In this document: positions 51,485-62,205 of the stretch, in pieces | Layout of the letters: the number at the start of each line of letters is the position of its first letter | Numbering within the stretch: the stretch's first letter is position 1 | From: Phymatolithon calcareum | Lineage: Eukaryota > Rhodophyta > Florideophyceae > Hapalidiales | Direction: 5' to 3' | Assembly: GCA_977006965.1 (NCBI GenBank) | Contig: OZ345368.1 | Coordinates: 1,984,001 to 2,048,000 of the forward strand | DNA length: 64,000 nucleotides | The notes under the pieces: generated by a model | The model's database searches: none | Told to the model about the DNA's origin: nothing | What the model saw: the letters and a program-made list of their open reading frames with translations, nothing else | Made by a program: the position numbers and the translations under genes

Positions 51485-52921
51485 CTAGCTTTGAGTCCTC
51501 TCATCCTCGGCCTCCGTCTGCACCTCCGAGAAGATGTATCTAAAGTAATTGTTCATAAAACGATCGCCAGGGTCTACACGTGCGCGAATAGTCTTAAATT
51601 TTGCAATTTCAGGGCCAAACGATTTCATAGCTTGCAGCGGAGTGAGACTGGGAGTCTGATTAAACAGCGGTCGGCCATTATGCTGCACGCAAAACTCATT
51701 GTACGCGTACAAAAATCCCTCCCATCCGGTCCGCCCCGTCGAGACCGGGTCCAGCGTAAGCACCGGCCAATCGCGCGTGTACGAGAACAACGATGAGCGA
51801 TCCTGAGCAAGATGGTATCCAACGTCGAGTAAATCGCACCGGTATCCATTTTCACGATAGTACTTCTTACAGAACGCGTAATATTTGCGCAACGTCTGCG
51901 GAAATTCGTGACGCGGAAACCCCCATATGGAGAACGTATACGACGCAAAACCGCCAACCTCCCCATAGCGGATGATCTGGTCGGCCGGACTGGAATCATC
52001 GTCGCGCAGTATCCGCGTCTGAAACCATCCCGTGAGGAGATTGAGTGCATTGGTAATCCAATGACGTAGGAAACGAAAGGGTAGATAAAAGAAGACGCTC
52101 GCCATGAAAGGCCATAACTTGCTCCATGTAAAATTTCGAATCGCCCAAGCGCGAGAGCCCGGTCGGAGGGGCTTCTTAGTGTTGTAGCGCCATTCCACAA
52201 CGACACGATCGAGAAAAGGGTAGTAATACATCATCATGGACTTGTTTCGCGCAACAAGTTCGTCGAGACGGTCGGCAAACTCATCCACTGAGAATGACTC
52301 GTGTTCCACGGCTATGGCGGAAATTTCCTTCACGCGAAAAGTAACCTCGTACGAAATCCCCAACATGCCGTACCCCGTACGCATAGCCGCGAGCAACTCC
52401 GCATTGCTGTCCTCCGTGACCTCAAGCAGCGATCCATCGGGCTGCACAGTCTTCATGCCGATGCAATACGAGCTGAAAATACCCAGTTCCCACTCGCCGT
52501 TGTCGAAATACGAGGCGTCCTTTGTGGCCGATGTGGCGCCCGCCCCCATGGTAAGATTGCCAATTTCGAGGTTAACGTAAAACTGAAGCCCCGCTTTTTC
52601 GAGCTCTTTTGCGGCGTCGATGAGTATCACGCCGGCTTGCATGGTGATCGTGAGGTTCTCACGATCGATGTTCAGAATCTTGTTGAAGCCGGAAAGATCG
52701 CACACCGTTCCCCCTTCGGCCTCTATGCAACGCGTCGTAGAGTGGTGAGAGCCCTTAGGACGCACTGGAGAGGGATAACGGACCGGGTCACAAACGATGC
52801 GTTGAAGATCTTCTACGGTACGGATTTTCTCGACGGAGTGCGCATAGTACGTGACCGCGCGCATCCAATTCTGCACACGCACTCCTGGTGCAGGGGCGCG
52901 TGATATAGCGCCATAGTTCAT
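51485..52921 (-). CDS. FAD-linked oxidase 2, sugar-lactone-oxidase-like (VAO family)
   Basis: 478 residues from ATG 52,921, about 96% identical to oxidase 1 with the same FAD-binding and C-terminal motifs (PKGSHHST, LTMGAGATSATKDAS, RVDPGDRFMNNYFRYIF). A CAG to TAG change removes the last five residues of oxidase 1, outside conserved sequence. Changes are mostly conservative (I/L, F/Y, N/D, S/T), as expected for genes still under selection. Its 5' flank differs from that of oxidase 1 beyond about 70 bases. Confidence 0.85.
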   Translation of the reverse strand: MNYGAISRAPAPGVRVQNWMRAVTYYAHSVEKIRTVEDLQRIVCDPVRYPSPVRPKGSHHSTTRCIEAEGGTVCDLSGFNKILNIDRENLTITMQAGVILIDAAKELEKAGLQFYVNLEIGNLTMGAGATSATKDASYFDNGEWELGIFSSYCIGMKTVQPDGSLLEVTEDSNAELLAAMRTGYGMLGISYEVTFRVKEISAIAVEHESFSVDEFADRLDELVARNKSMMMYYYPFLDRVVVEWRYNTKKPLRPGSRAWAIRNFTWSKLWPFMASVFFYLPFRFLRHWITNALNLLTGWFQTRILRDDDSSPADQIIRYGEVGGFASYTFSIWGFPRHEFPQTLRKYYAFCKKYYRENGYRCDLLDVGYHLAQDRSSLFSYTRDWPVLTLDPVSTGRTGWEGFLYAYNEFCVQHNGRPLFNQTPSLTPLQAMKSFGPEIAKFKTIRARVDPGDRFMNNYFRYIFSEVQTEAEDERTQS

Positions 52922-53109
52922 CCTGCTTCTTGGCGGGGACTCGCTAACAAGAAGGGTCTGTTTGGGCAAATGTTCGATTCACGAACGCCCTCCTCGTTGT
53001 CGAGCAATTTGACTTGCAACGATCTTGGTGAGAGCGAGGATGCTATCATATCAGAGAGAGCATGACTGTATGCGCCCGGGACTTCGGAAAATGTCTTCGG
53101 CACACACAC

Positions 53110-53850
53110 GTCTACTTTTTCATTCCCTCTTCCCAATCAAAATGGGGGGCAACGGCAATAAAAGAAGTGAGAGTTTTTGTGTATTGAAGAGCTTGCTTTT
53201 CATATGTGAAAACTGAGACTGACCACATAGCGGTGTAAACGGCCGCGGTGTAAGACCGGCGGCGTGTACCGCGTACGCTCTCCCCGAGGGCGTCGGAGTA
53301 TTGCCGGCGCTGACAGTGGCGCCGAGCTCGAGGAGCAGACAGTGAACGGAAAGGCGCACCTCCGCCCCCCTTAAAAACTTCGAGAGAACGCGACGACGTC
53401 CTTGGCCAAGCCTCTCTCTTCTCCCGCCCACCCACTACCTTCTCTATCCAAGAGACTGCCTCTCTCTTCCTGACTTTTATTAGGATTACGCCTCTGTCCA
53501 TCAAGCAGAACCTGTCAGGGGCGCAGTAATGGCTCGCACGCGCATGCCTAGTTGAGAACGTCACTGACAGGGCGGCACGCTACCCTTGGGCGAGTCTGCA
53601 ATCTGAAACCATTACACAATTAGGGCGAACAAGATTTGAAATCATACCCACGGCACCGGCCTGCAGGTATGTAGACGAATTAGAAAGATGATAGTTCTAC
53701 GGTTTTATGGTAGCGACGGACGAGCCAAAGGAAGGGCGTTGCTGAACAAAAGCGTAAAGAAAAAAGTTGTTTTCATTGAATAAAAACTCTGAATTTCATA
53801 GATATATTGCCAGCTTAGAGACGCATTGGTAACTGTTAAAAGTCAATTTC
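53110..53850. other. Stretch without a supported gene
   Basis: 53,220-53,420 is GC-rich and carries overlapping minus-strand open frames (longest 53,112-53,564), but composition is skewed to Arg/Ser and no family is seen. 53,795-53,845 matches 28,111-28,345 with the LINE-C insertion absent. Confidence 0.4.
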
Positions 53851-53853
53851 TAG

Positions 53854-54345
53854 CAATGGTAGCAATTGACGTAGTTTTCTGAACGTCCTACGATCGCCGA
53901 TATGTCCACTGATTTTACCAGAGTTTGCCATTCTTGTCCTAATCCACAAGCTCTAGCTCAAAATGAGAATATCAATAAGAAAAATGGCATGCCTGCTCGT
54001 GAACTGAAATAAGGATGAGGAATATTGATACATCCTCATTTTGGTTGAGGCAAGGACGACCTTGCGTGACACAAGTTGTGTCCGATGCAATAACCTTCTC
54101 GCGGCGCAAAATGACAACGTCTTTGCAACTCTTCCACAAATTACAGCTTTGATCCTTTGTACTGAAAGTTTCACATTGCACGTTCAGGGAAAAAGGCCAA
54201 GAATATTGCGTTTATCTTACTGTAATTTTCCCAATCAGCGGCAGAACAATGTTTTACGCCATCGATAAGCAATTCTTGAATTCCTTCTTCTACAATTGAC
54301 ACAAACGTAGTCGCTCAACTTCACTGAAAGGGCCAACTTTAAGAA
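53854..54345 (+). repeat. R4 repeat
   Basis: Same orientation as 25,951-26,457 and uninterrupted. Confidence 0.65.
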
Positions 54346-54354
54346 CATCTCAAG

Positions 54355-54755
54355 GAGACAAGAGCTCAGTCAGGAATTTTTCCCATTTCATTGCAGGGTT
54401 TTTTGTAATGGAAAGAGCTGTCGGCCTTCCCCATGGGGGAAAACTCTTTCCTTCTGATAGTTTGGTAGTACACGAATTGCGCCCCGTAAGGTGTGCCGAA
54501 ATACTCAAGGAACCTGGGAGAGAGGACAGAAGGAGATGAAAGGCGGTAATGGAACGACCAGCTGCCGTGAGCATCCCTTTGAAGGACTGCGACTAAACAT
54601 TGGATGCGTAGAGATATGACCGTTAGCTCCCGAAGGTCTGCACATTTTGCAGCTTTGAGCTGTTTTTACATTAAGTTCCACTCGTATCTGTTAAATTTTA
54701 CTGTAGCCGTAAGGATGTGGAGTTGTTCCAAGACAACTTCGAAAATCCGCAATAA
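54355..54755 (+). repeat. R5 repeat
   Basis: Second copy of 33,510-33,945, with several small deletions; ends CCGCAATAAAGAAGG. Confidence 0.65.
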
Positions 54756-55243
54756 AGAAGGACATCGCATGAACACAGATCAAAGTATCTCTTCCTGATT
54801 TGAACAGGCTTTGAAGCGCGTCCCTCCACGACTTATGTGGGAAAAATTAGGGTCCCGGACACTGTATTCGTTTTTCGTGGTGAACTCAAAAATTCGGAGA
54901 CTTATGTCTTAGTCACTAACCGAAGTATTAACGTTTTCAAAGTGAGACACTAAAGGTAGGACGGTCTAGGATCCAAACTTTCCCCACTTCCTATGACAAG
55001 TGGTAGGAGGTTTCAACGGTCTACACACTGGAAGGTAACAACTGATGAAGCCTTGACCGTATATGCACATGACTGTGAGGCTTTTATAAAAGTCTCACAG
55101 TCGTACTAACATAAACTTCAGCTGCAGAAAAACTAAAGTACTTCAATTGGCTATACGACATGATGGACTCATTGTGAGCGGATCCTCATGAGTGGGGAAC
55201 AGAAACTCAGTTCTATAAAGTTTATAAATCGGTGATGGCTTTT

Positions 55244-57212
55244 CTATGGCAGGCAGGTATAACCGCAGAAATCAACATAAACATTGTGAATTCGTAAAAA
55301 GTTGCAAGCAGTTGCTACGTAGTCCCTGTGCCCAGTATGCCACTGAATTCCAAGAAACTCAGAAACAACCAATTCTCTTAACGCAAAAGCAAAATGAAAC
55401 TTGTTCATAAACCGCTGTACATCTTCCGCTCGATTTCCACGATCATTTTTGTGCTCGCAGTTGTCTTCTTGTTGCCGTAAAAAAGTCGAATCCAGTATCA
55501 CATGCGAACTGGGCTTTAAGTTGTTGAAGAAATGGGTTCTTCGTTATCAAAATGAGAAGAGCTCTCTCAGAAGGAAATCGAACTTCGTATTTCAGAACTC
55601 GCAGAGCCCCCGTGTTCATCGCTATACTATTGAACACTTTGTTTGTCAGACCATTTATACCGAAAAGTTCCAATTAAGTCAAGGTTGGCTTTGCAATTTC
55701 AGATGCAAGTTGCGTAAAGGGTATGGACTCAACGTTGAAATCAATGCGCAAATTAGTAATTGTTGTCCAATATCGCCACAAACGAGCAAACTCATCCAGT
55801 GCAGACTTGTTTCGGATACGCACTGGGTTCCACGAAAGCAAAATGTTGTTCCTTGAGCACATGTCTTACGTGATTACAAGATTCAGAGATGCGTGCGCAA
55901 AAAGCTTCGCTAACAGTAATTCCCGGTGGCAGGTATAAATGTTCAAGCTGATCACCCTAAGATGCACAGAAATCGGCGAGTTTTTCAAAGAACGTGGCAT
56001 CGTTCTCAAAGTCGTTCAAACTGATGATTTTGAGGGCCCTGCAGTGTTCTTGGATTAACTCAATATTCCTATCACATGTTTAATGATCAGCGTCCAGCTC
56101 AACCTTCAACAAGAAGAAGAAAAGTAGATTTTTACTTAAAAGTTACCAACGCATCTGCTGACGCTTGGGGCAACTTTCCTAGGGCCAAGAGGTTTTGGCT
56201 AGGTTCTGTCTGTGGAATAGTTTCTTTTCTTGCTGTTGTAACACGATTCAGTGGACTGCAAAAACCCACCTCTGGTATCCTCAACCTTCAACAAGCATAT
56301 CCCACATGACTCCCAAATTGAGCTCAAGTCAAACCCTTGCGGATATTTCTCCCAAGCGAAAAGAAGAAGTTCCTTCAGATCAGGACTGTCGTGAAGTGAT
56401 ACAAGCGCTACACGAAACGGAACAGATATGTGTTTCGAGCGCCGGAAATTACTTCCTCTCAACCGTATGGATTAAGTTGACCACATACTTATCTCGAGCT
56501 CCGAAATCGGGAGTACACGAAGCCTATATTGTGTCGTGTACAGCGTTGAGCCCTAATCGAGCATTGATATTTCCTGGGACCCTAATGAGGATACCCAGTC
56601 AATAATGTCCCGGTAACTGTACTATTGTAGAGTACGTTCCGAGTGGGTAGAAATTAGTACTTAAGGCAGACAAGCGTCGCCTTGCTCAATAAACTGGCAA
56701 GAATCCGATTGAACACGACCTTCCTGATTACAACCACAACAAGGACAGTGATTTGCAATCAAGAAAACATCATCGGACGTTCTAATAGTAGCACGAAGAG
56801 ACTCCAGCGATGCACTGAAAGCTTCTAGTGTGAATCTTAATGCGTCCGCCTCGACGTCCCAGTCCATCCACACTCTCTTGAGCGATGTGCGGTTGTCCAC
56901 AATATTCAATTTCGATAAAGTATTCCTGCTCCCCTGGTGTTCGTCCTCTGACGTTCGAATGTAGAACAGCATGAAAGAAGAACTTGAAACAGCTATTATG
57001 GACGACAATATCGAGAAATCTTCACAATCTGCCATTAGTATTGATGGTAGAGCATCATTTTTGTACGCGGGAGACATACCAGCTCCAATCGCGATTGCAC
57101 CAAACTGCGATCTGCAGACTTCGCTTAAAGGACCTTGCAAATGGTAATGTGTTCCAATGTCATCCAAGCACATGTCTTCTGACCACAACAAACGGAGGGG
57201 AAAAGAGCTCAA
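55244..57212 (-). pseudogene. LRR-like host pseudogene, copy 2
   Basis: Read from 57,212 down, several open stretches succeed one another: MSSFPLRLLWSEDMCLDD… (183 codons), a piece at about 56,280-56,460, LDEFARLWRYWTTITNLRIDFN, LELFGINGLTNKVFNSIAMN with LRVLKYEV, and LRELVVSEFLGIQWHTGHRD. The Leu spacing suggests a leucine-rich-repeat or F-box-like protein. A TAA between PTLT and LELF is present in both copies, so decay began before duplication. Introns cannot be excluded. Confidence 0.4.
56114..56279 (-). mobile_element. LINE-D 3' tail (166 bp)
   Basis: 16-bp target duplication CTCAACCTTCAACAAG at 56,098-56,113 and 56,280-56,295. Ends, on the minus strand, GCGTTGGTAACTTTTAAGTAAAAATCTAC and CTT repeats. 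Confidence 0.9.
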
Positions 57213-57969
57213 GTGACGAAATATGTGCTCCTCTCTTTCGGGACATAGACGGTCGAAATAAGTAGCTCTTTAGTGCCTCATTGCTTCTTTACAAGCGTTT
57301 TGAAGCGCGGGGGAGGGTGTGCGGGTCGGTATTAAGTAAGATGATTCGCTTCGTACGAAGAAATACAGTGCAAGGCACAATCGGGCATTCGTGGAGAATC
57401 GAAGGTTTTTACGTTTGGATTCGGACCTGGAAGATTATGGAGAGGTGTAGCCACTCAAAATGTAGAGCAGCTAAGATCTAATTCAGGTGAGGACTCTCAT
57501 AATGTCAAGACTTGCCTTGCACCCCCGTTGTGGAATGTTGACGACTAGCGGGCCGCAGTCGCTTGAATACAATCTTTCATGGAATCCTATATGCTCTCTT
57601 GCATAGCGGGCATAATGTCATAATAGAGTTGCATTCGATGTCACTGGTAACGGTTCTACGATCTGCTTCCCGCATCTTTGATTGCAGTCCAGTAGCTGGT
57701 GACTTCTTTGGTAGCCGACGTCGTGATTCGTGTTGAATTCAACACCAAGGCGGGAAATCCCTCGACTTGAATGGAGACCGGAGATGTGCGACGATATATG
57801 AAACGCATGTTCGGACACGACCCATTCAAGCGCATTATATGTAGTATTCTCCATCGGAATACTGTTTTCGGCTTGGTTGAAACTTTGCTGCGTGTGGCGC
57901 AATACCCTGGATGAGGGTGATACTCTCAACACAAGGATTGCTGATCGGCGGTAGCTTTCTTCCAAAAAA

Positions 57970-59080
57970 TGTACTGCTGCTGCGGTAACTCCGTTTCAGT
58001 CCGAGCGATGTCAGAAAGCAGTGACAACACAATGAAGAGCAGGTTAAGCAGAAGGATTTCGTTTCGTGGCTACGCAGGCCTAGAATCACGATTTGTAGAG
58101 GGTGTACGGGAACTCACAATGACAACTTTGTCTACGCGTTTCTGCTTTTTGCGTGTCGCAGCTAGTCGGTATTCGCACTGTTCATTAAGGCCATGAGTTC
58201 TTCGATGCAATTCCCCTAAATTTGCGCTCGAGGGGCCCAAATACTTGCATTGAAGTCCCATTCGAATCTCAACAGCCTTTCATATCCTCAGTCAGTGGCA
58301 TAAGTCCGGGAAGCGCGCCCCACTCTAGCAAAAGCGACCGGCTGCATGAGAAATTGATGTAACGCTTTTCGACGTTGTCAAACTGCTACCAATACTTCCT
58401 CAAATGGTGTCCTTCGCAGCGCCCGTTGAAAATCGAGAACCTTTTCCACACATATTCCAAGCCGCCGAGTGTCGTATTAAAATTTGACATCTGTGTAGCC
58501 TCAAGTTGCACTGCCCGCAGATTAATAGCAATGCTCCTGCTTGCAGTCCCCGTTCCCACCTTCACCCGACTCGAGACCATGAATTTAAGAAGCTGGCTTC
58601 GTGGTTTACAATTTAACCCGTGAATGCACAGATGCATGCCCCACGCCAGAGATGTTCGTCCAGAACGTCAGATATAAGATGCATGGTTGGAAAATCGATG
58701 TCAAGAACACCTGTGTTGACGGCGACAGACTTCCACGTCCCTTGTCGATGAAGTACATCCGCATGGTTCGCGTGACCTCCGGAGAGCAACGCAGCTTCGG
58801 TTTTCAGGGTCATTTCTTGTGCGACTGGTCCGAGAACGCTGGCGGCTTGGGACTCAGTTTCTCAGTGCGCCACTTTTGTTTGTTTTCCGCACCGTTTCAC
58901 GGTATTTGTCCCTAGAAAGAGGAGGACTAGCATACGACACAGATGTCTGCTACAATAGATTCCGAAAAGTGGAAGACAATCGAATGCGGGATGTCAGACG
59001 TGTCTGCCATTATGTCAAGTTCCCCACAGTGCCTGTGATTTCGCTAAGGAGGTCGCTAATTATGAAAGCAATTGGAGAGT
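57970..59080 (-). pseudogene. Decayed relative of the repeat-domain gene, copy 2
   Basis: Uninterrupted by transposons, so clearer than copy 1: EAALLSGGHANHADVLHRQGT near 58,780 (functional gene: AELLSGGRSDIAGAVRRQGS), YW-x-QFDNVEKR near 58,370 (YWVQFENVERE), ALPGLMP near 58,310 (APPGLMP) and RMGLQCKYLGPS near 58,250 (RMGLQCLYPRRP). Several frameshifts and stops separate the pieces. Confidence 0.65.
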
Positions 59081-59214
59081 GTTGAAGGTGTGTAATGTTT
59101 CTCTAGAGTCTCATGTTCAGCTTCTTGAAGCCTACGCACAACACAACGTCAATGGGATGTCATTCGGGCTTCAAATTGACATTAGGACGAGTTCAATGTT
59201 CCAAAATGAGTGTT

Positions 59215-61095
59215 CATGTCCCCTTCGTTTGAGCAGCTTTATATTTCTTCTTTATTGTTTTCAGAAGCTACTCTCGAGCAGCCGAACATTCTCGCCGCAA
59301 CGCTAGAATCAGTAGATTCTCGCGGTGCTTCTAAGCTCTTCAGGGCTTCAATAACTCGATGTGGTCTCTCTACGTGTTGGAAACTGGGGCCCGTAGAGTA
59401 TTCACTTATTCAGTTGGTTCCAACACAACAGACTATTACCGTCGTCGTACTTGTGCCGAGTTTGAAATCCATTTTGGTACCGCGTCAGTCGGCTATCTTG
59501 GCAGCTTCCCTCAATGCATTCGCTCTCTATTTTCGACCTCCTCACCTCACACTGCCGAGTTCATGTGCTACCACACTATCCAAAGGTGACCGCCAGCTCC
59601 AAAGTACACAGCCGGAGTTAAGCTCTTGAACGCAACGTGGATAATTCTTGGTTGAGTTATTTACTCTCCTCCCCGTAGCAAACCGATGAACGGAGGTCCT
59701 TCGGCGACCTTCTTGATGCCCGTTATTATTCGTCAAACAACAGATCGACCACTTATAGTGGCGTCTCCCAGTAACCAGGATTCAATGTATCTCAACGGCA
59801 TCTATTATTCGGGACGGCAGTGAGCTGCAGTGAAAGAATGTCAAAGTGAGTAAGAAGATGCGCACTCGAAGTCAAAAGCCCCGAGTCCGCAAATGCATAC
59901 GACCAAGAGATTAAAATCGATGTCTTCTGACAGATGGCAGACTTAGCACCTATTCTATCCCTTCAGCATAATCCACAATCCAGTATGGCGGTGCCCTGGA
60001 TGTTGAACGAGGACAATACAATGCGGGAAAATAAGTGTAAGGTCGTATTTCTGAGGACGAGGAGGCGGAGGTATCCGACTGGTATTCATCGTACTTTCGT
60101 AGGCATTTTGGTCAATAGTTCTTATGTTGTAGAAGTTCTTTTACGAGAGACCGTTATTGCGCGACTTGCGTCTTTCGGTACAAGGGCGGATGGACGCGTG
60201 TTGGGTATATTGTTCGGGAATGCCGGCAATGGATGGGTTACCCAGACGGAAATGCACAATGGTAATCCAGATGTTAGGATTGACGTGAAGGGCGATGTGT
60301 AAACCCTCCTTTACGTGATTGCTGCAAGGTATTGGTTCTGACCCGTAGCATGCCATAACAGAATGCATGCAACTTATCAAGGAGTACTACTCATACGTCA
60401 CTCGTAATAGGGTAGGATTTGAAATAATCTGTACTCTTCATTACGATAGCCACTCGCAGTTCCCGATAGGACACCTGACAACGCTTAACAAGAGCGCACT
60501 AAGACCTTTGTAATTGGTGTGTGATCCATATTATGCACTGTGTGTGGCAACATAATTTATGTCGATGCGAGTATGCATTTATAGAGAAAACCAACCACTT
60601 GAAAATTCCCTACTGTACTCCTTGCGAGCTTTTCGACAAAAGCATTTGTCACAAACGTCCACAATGACGGAGTTTCGACGCTTTCGAGTACTGTAGTGTC
60701 GTTGAACAAGGAAACGAGCTTCTGCATCCGCAACCAATGAAAAGTAAACAAATGTATACATAATCTCGTTATAGGCGATCTGTTTAGCACGTACTGTACA
60801 TGTGCTGCAGCAAACTCTACTGTCTCACTTTACTGTCTCACTATACGCACAAGCACTAGCAAGTTTTTAGAACTTTCTACACGTTCTCCATTCCCAAGGC
60901 TAGCATGGCCAATTTATTCCAGAATTCAATTCTTCGCAGCCACTATGCATATCATGATTGGCTGATCACGCGATCTCACCAAAACTGTTTCTCTTGTCCA
61001 ATGCAAGCGCTGTGTTTTTCTGGAAACTTCACGCCCCGATCCAGTGTTTGCGTGGCCGTTGCCGACGCGCTTTGAACAGCAACTCCCGATCGACC
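59215..61095. other. Low-gene stretch left of the GST
   Basis: Two frames might be small genes but have no recognisable domain: 59,359-59,589 (76 codons) and 59,934-60,302 (122 codons from ATG, basic middle). TTTATTGTTTTCAG near 59,250 looks like a splice acceptor. Otherwise AT-rich with no repeats recognised from elsewhere in the window. Confidence 0.35.
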
Positions 61096-61103
61096 TATCC
61101 GTC

Positions 61104-61111
61104 TATAAAAG
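61104..61111 (+). promoter_or_regulatory. TATA box of the GST gene
   Basis: TATAAAAG, 75-82 bases before the ATG. Transcription would start near 61,135, giving a 5' UTR of about 50 bases. Confidence 0.7.
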
Positions 61112-61185
61112 GATCCCACAGACCGCCTCATCGCATCCCCACTTCAACCATCATCCGAAAACTCACCTTCCAACCTTGACAGAAA

Positions 61186-61785
61186 ATGGCACCAGCAATC
61201 AAGATCACCTACTTTGACTTCAAGGGCCGCGCCGAGCCGACGCGACTCGCCCTCCACGTCGGCGGCATTGAATTCGAAGATGAGCGGATCGATCCGAAAT
61301 CGTTCCCGGACATGAAGCCCACCCTAACCTTTGGATCGCTCCCGACGATCACCGTCGACGGTGAGATGTACGGCGAGTCCGGCGCCATGCTACGATATGC
61401 AGGGAAATTGTCCGGTTTGTATCCCAAGTGTGAGAAGGCCGCGATGAAAGTGGACATGATTGTCGATGCGTTGGAAACCGTGCTTATGGACCTGTTCAAG
61501 GACAAGGCGAAGGAGTCGCGCGAGAAGTTTGTCGCTGAAACTATTCCGCGCTATGTTGGGCCCATCGAGAAGTTTTATGCCGCTTCAAAGGGACCGTATC
61601 TGGTGGGTGACGAATTGTCCATTGCTGATATCAAGCTCAGGGTCGTGTTTGATGGATTGAATGAGGGCGTGCAATTCGACCATGTACCGGCTGGCGTGCT
61701 TGATCCATATCCGCATGTGTTGGCGGCGAGGAAGGCGGTTTCGGAAAATGAGAAGGTGAAGGATTGGGAGTCTCAGCACGCGTGA
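61186..61785 (+). CDS. Glutathione S-transferase (Sigma/Pi-like, catalytic Tyr)
   Basis: 199 residues, the usual length for a cytosolic GST. The N-terminal thioredoxin-like domain (residues 1-80) has YFDFKGRAEPTRLAL, with the catalytic Tyr expected near residue 9, the cis-Pro in GSLPTITVDG, and the glutathione-binding ESGAMLRY. The C-terminal helical domain has GPYLVGDELSIADIKL, the N-capping box of the family. It conjugates glutathione to electrophiles or reduces peroxides; the substrate is not predictable. ATG context GAAAATGG. No intron. Single copy here. Confidence 0.92.
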   Translation: MAPAIKITYFDFKGRAEPTRLALHVGGIEFEDERIDPKSFPDMKPTLTFGSLPTITVDGEMYGESGAMLRYAGKLSGLYPKCEKAAMKVDMIVDALETVLMDLFKDKAKESREKFVAETIPRYVGPIEKFYAASKGPYLVGDELSIADIKLRVVFDGLNEGVQFDHVPAGVLDPYPHVLAARKAVSENEKVKDWESQHA

Positions 61786-62205
61786 GGGTTATGCCTTTGA
61801 TGAACGTAAACTGCATTTTTAGCATCCTCATTGTCATCTTATGTGGATCAGTTGCGTCGCGTGTAATTGTGTAAAGGGCAATAGTCAAGTAGAGAAGAAG
61901 CGTGTCCTCAAATAGCATCCAAGAGGTAAGGACCTGCTGTAATTTGTTCTGAAGGTAAACGAGCAAAAACATTCTGGCTACAGTTTTCTCACCTGCAGAA
62001 GAGGCTGGATGCGCCCCTTAGCGACGAAAAGAGTCCCTTTGGATCAAGAAATCCACCAAAGGCCCACGTGTATTGCATGTAATGGGCAAATGGTTCCATT
62101 CACTTCTGTACACGCCCCTATCATACTGTCCAGCCCTGTCCTGCCTGCATTGTTCATTGCTCAGCTGAGATCGACGCGCCTCCATCCTTGAGTTGCTCTC
62201 GTCTC

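Larger units (their letters stand above)
47474..52990 (-). repeat. Inverted duplication, arm 2
   Basis: Reverse-complement partner of 28,558-32,992. Contains a hAT derivative of about 1.5 kb (48,456-49,966) absent from arm 1. Only about 55 bases separate its left limit from the end of direct-duplication copy 1. Confidence 0.92.
54835..59214 (+). repeat. Direct duplication, copy 2 (empty-site copy)
   Basis: Matches 35,973-47,418 but without the Harbinger element, LINE-A or the LINE-C fragment. Carries its own LINE-D tail at 56,114-56,279 and the block of about 1.15 kb lost from copy 1. Confidence 0.9.

Noticed and set aside
53112-53564. 150-codon minus-strand gene
   Set aside because: Arg/Ser-biased, overlaps another open frame, no domain and no conservation visible in the window.
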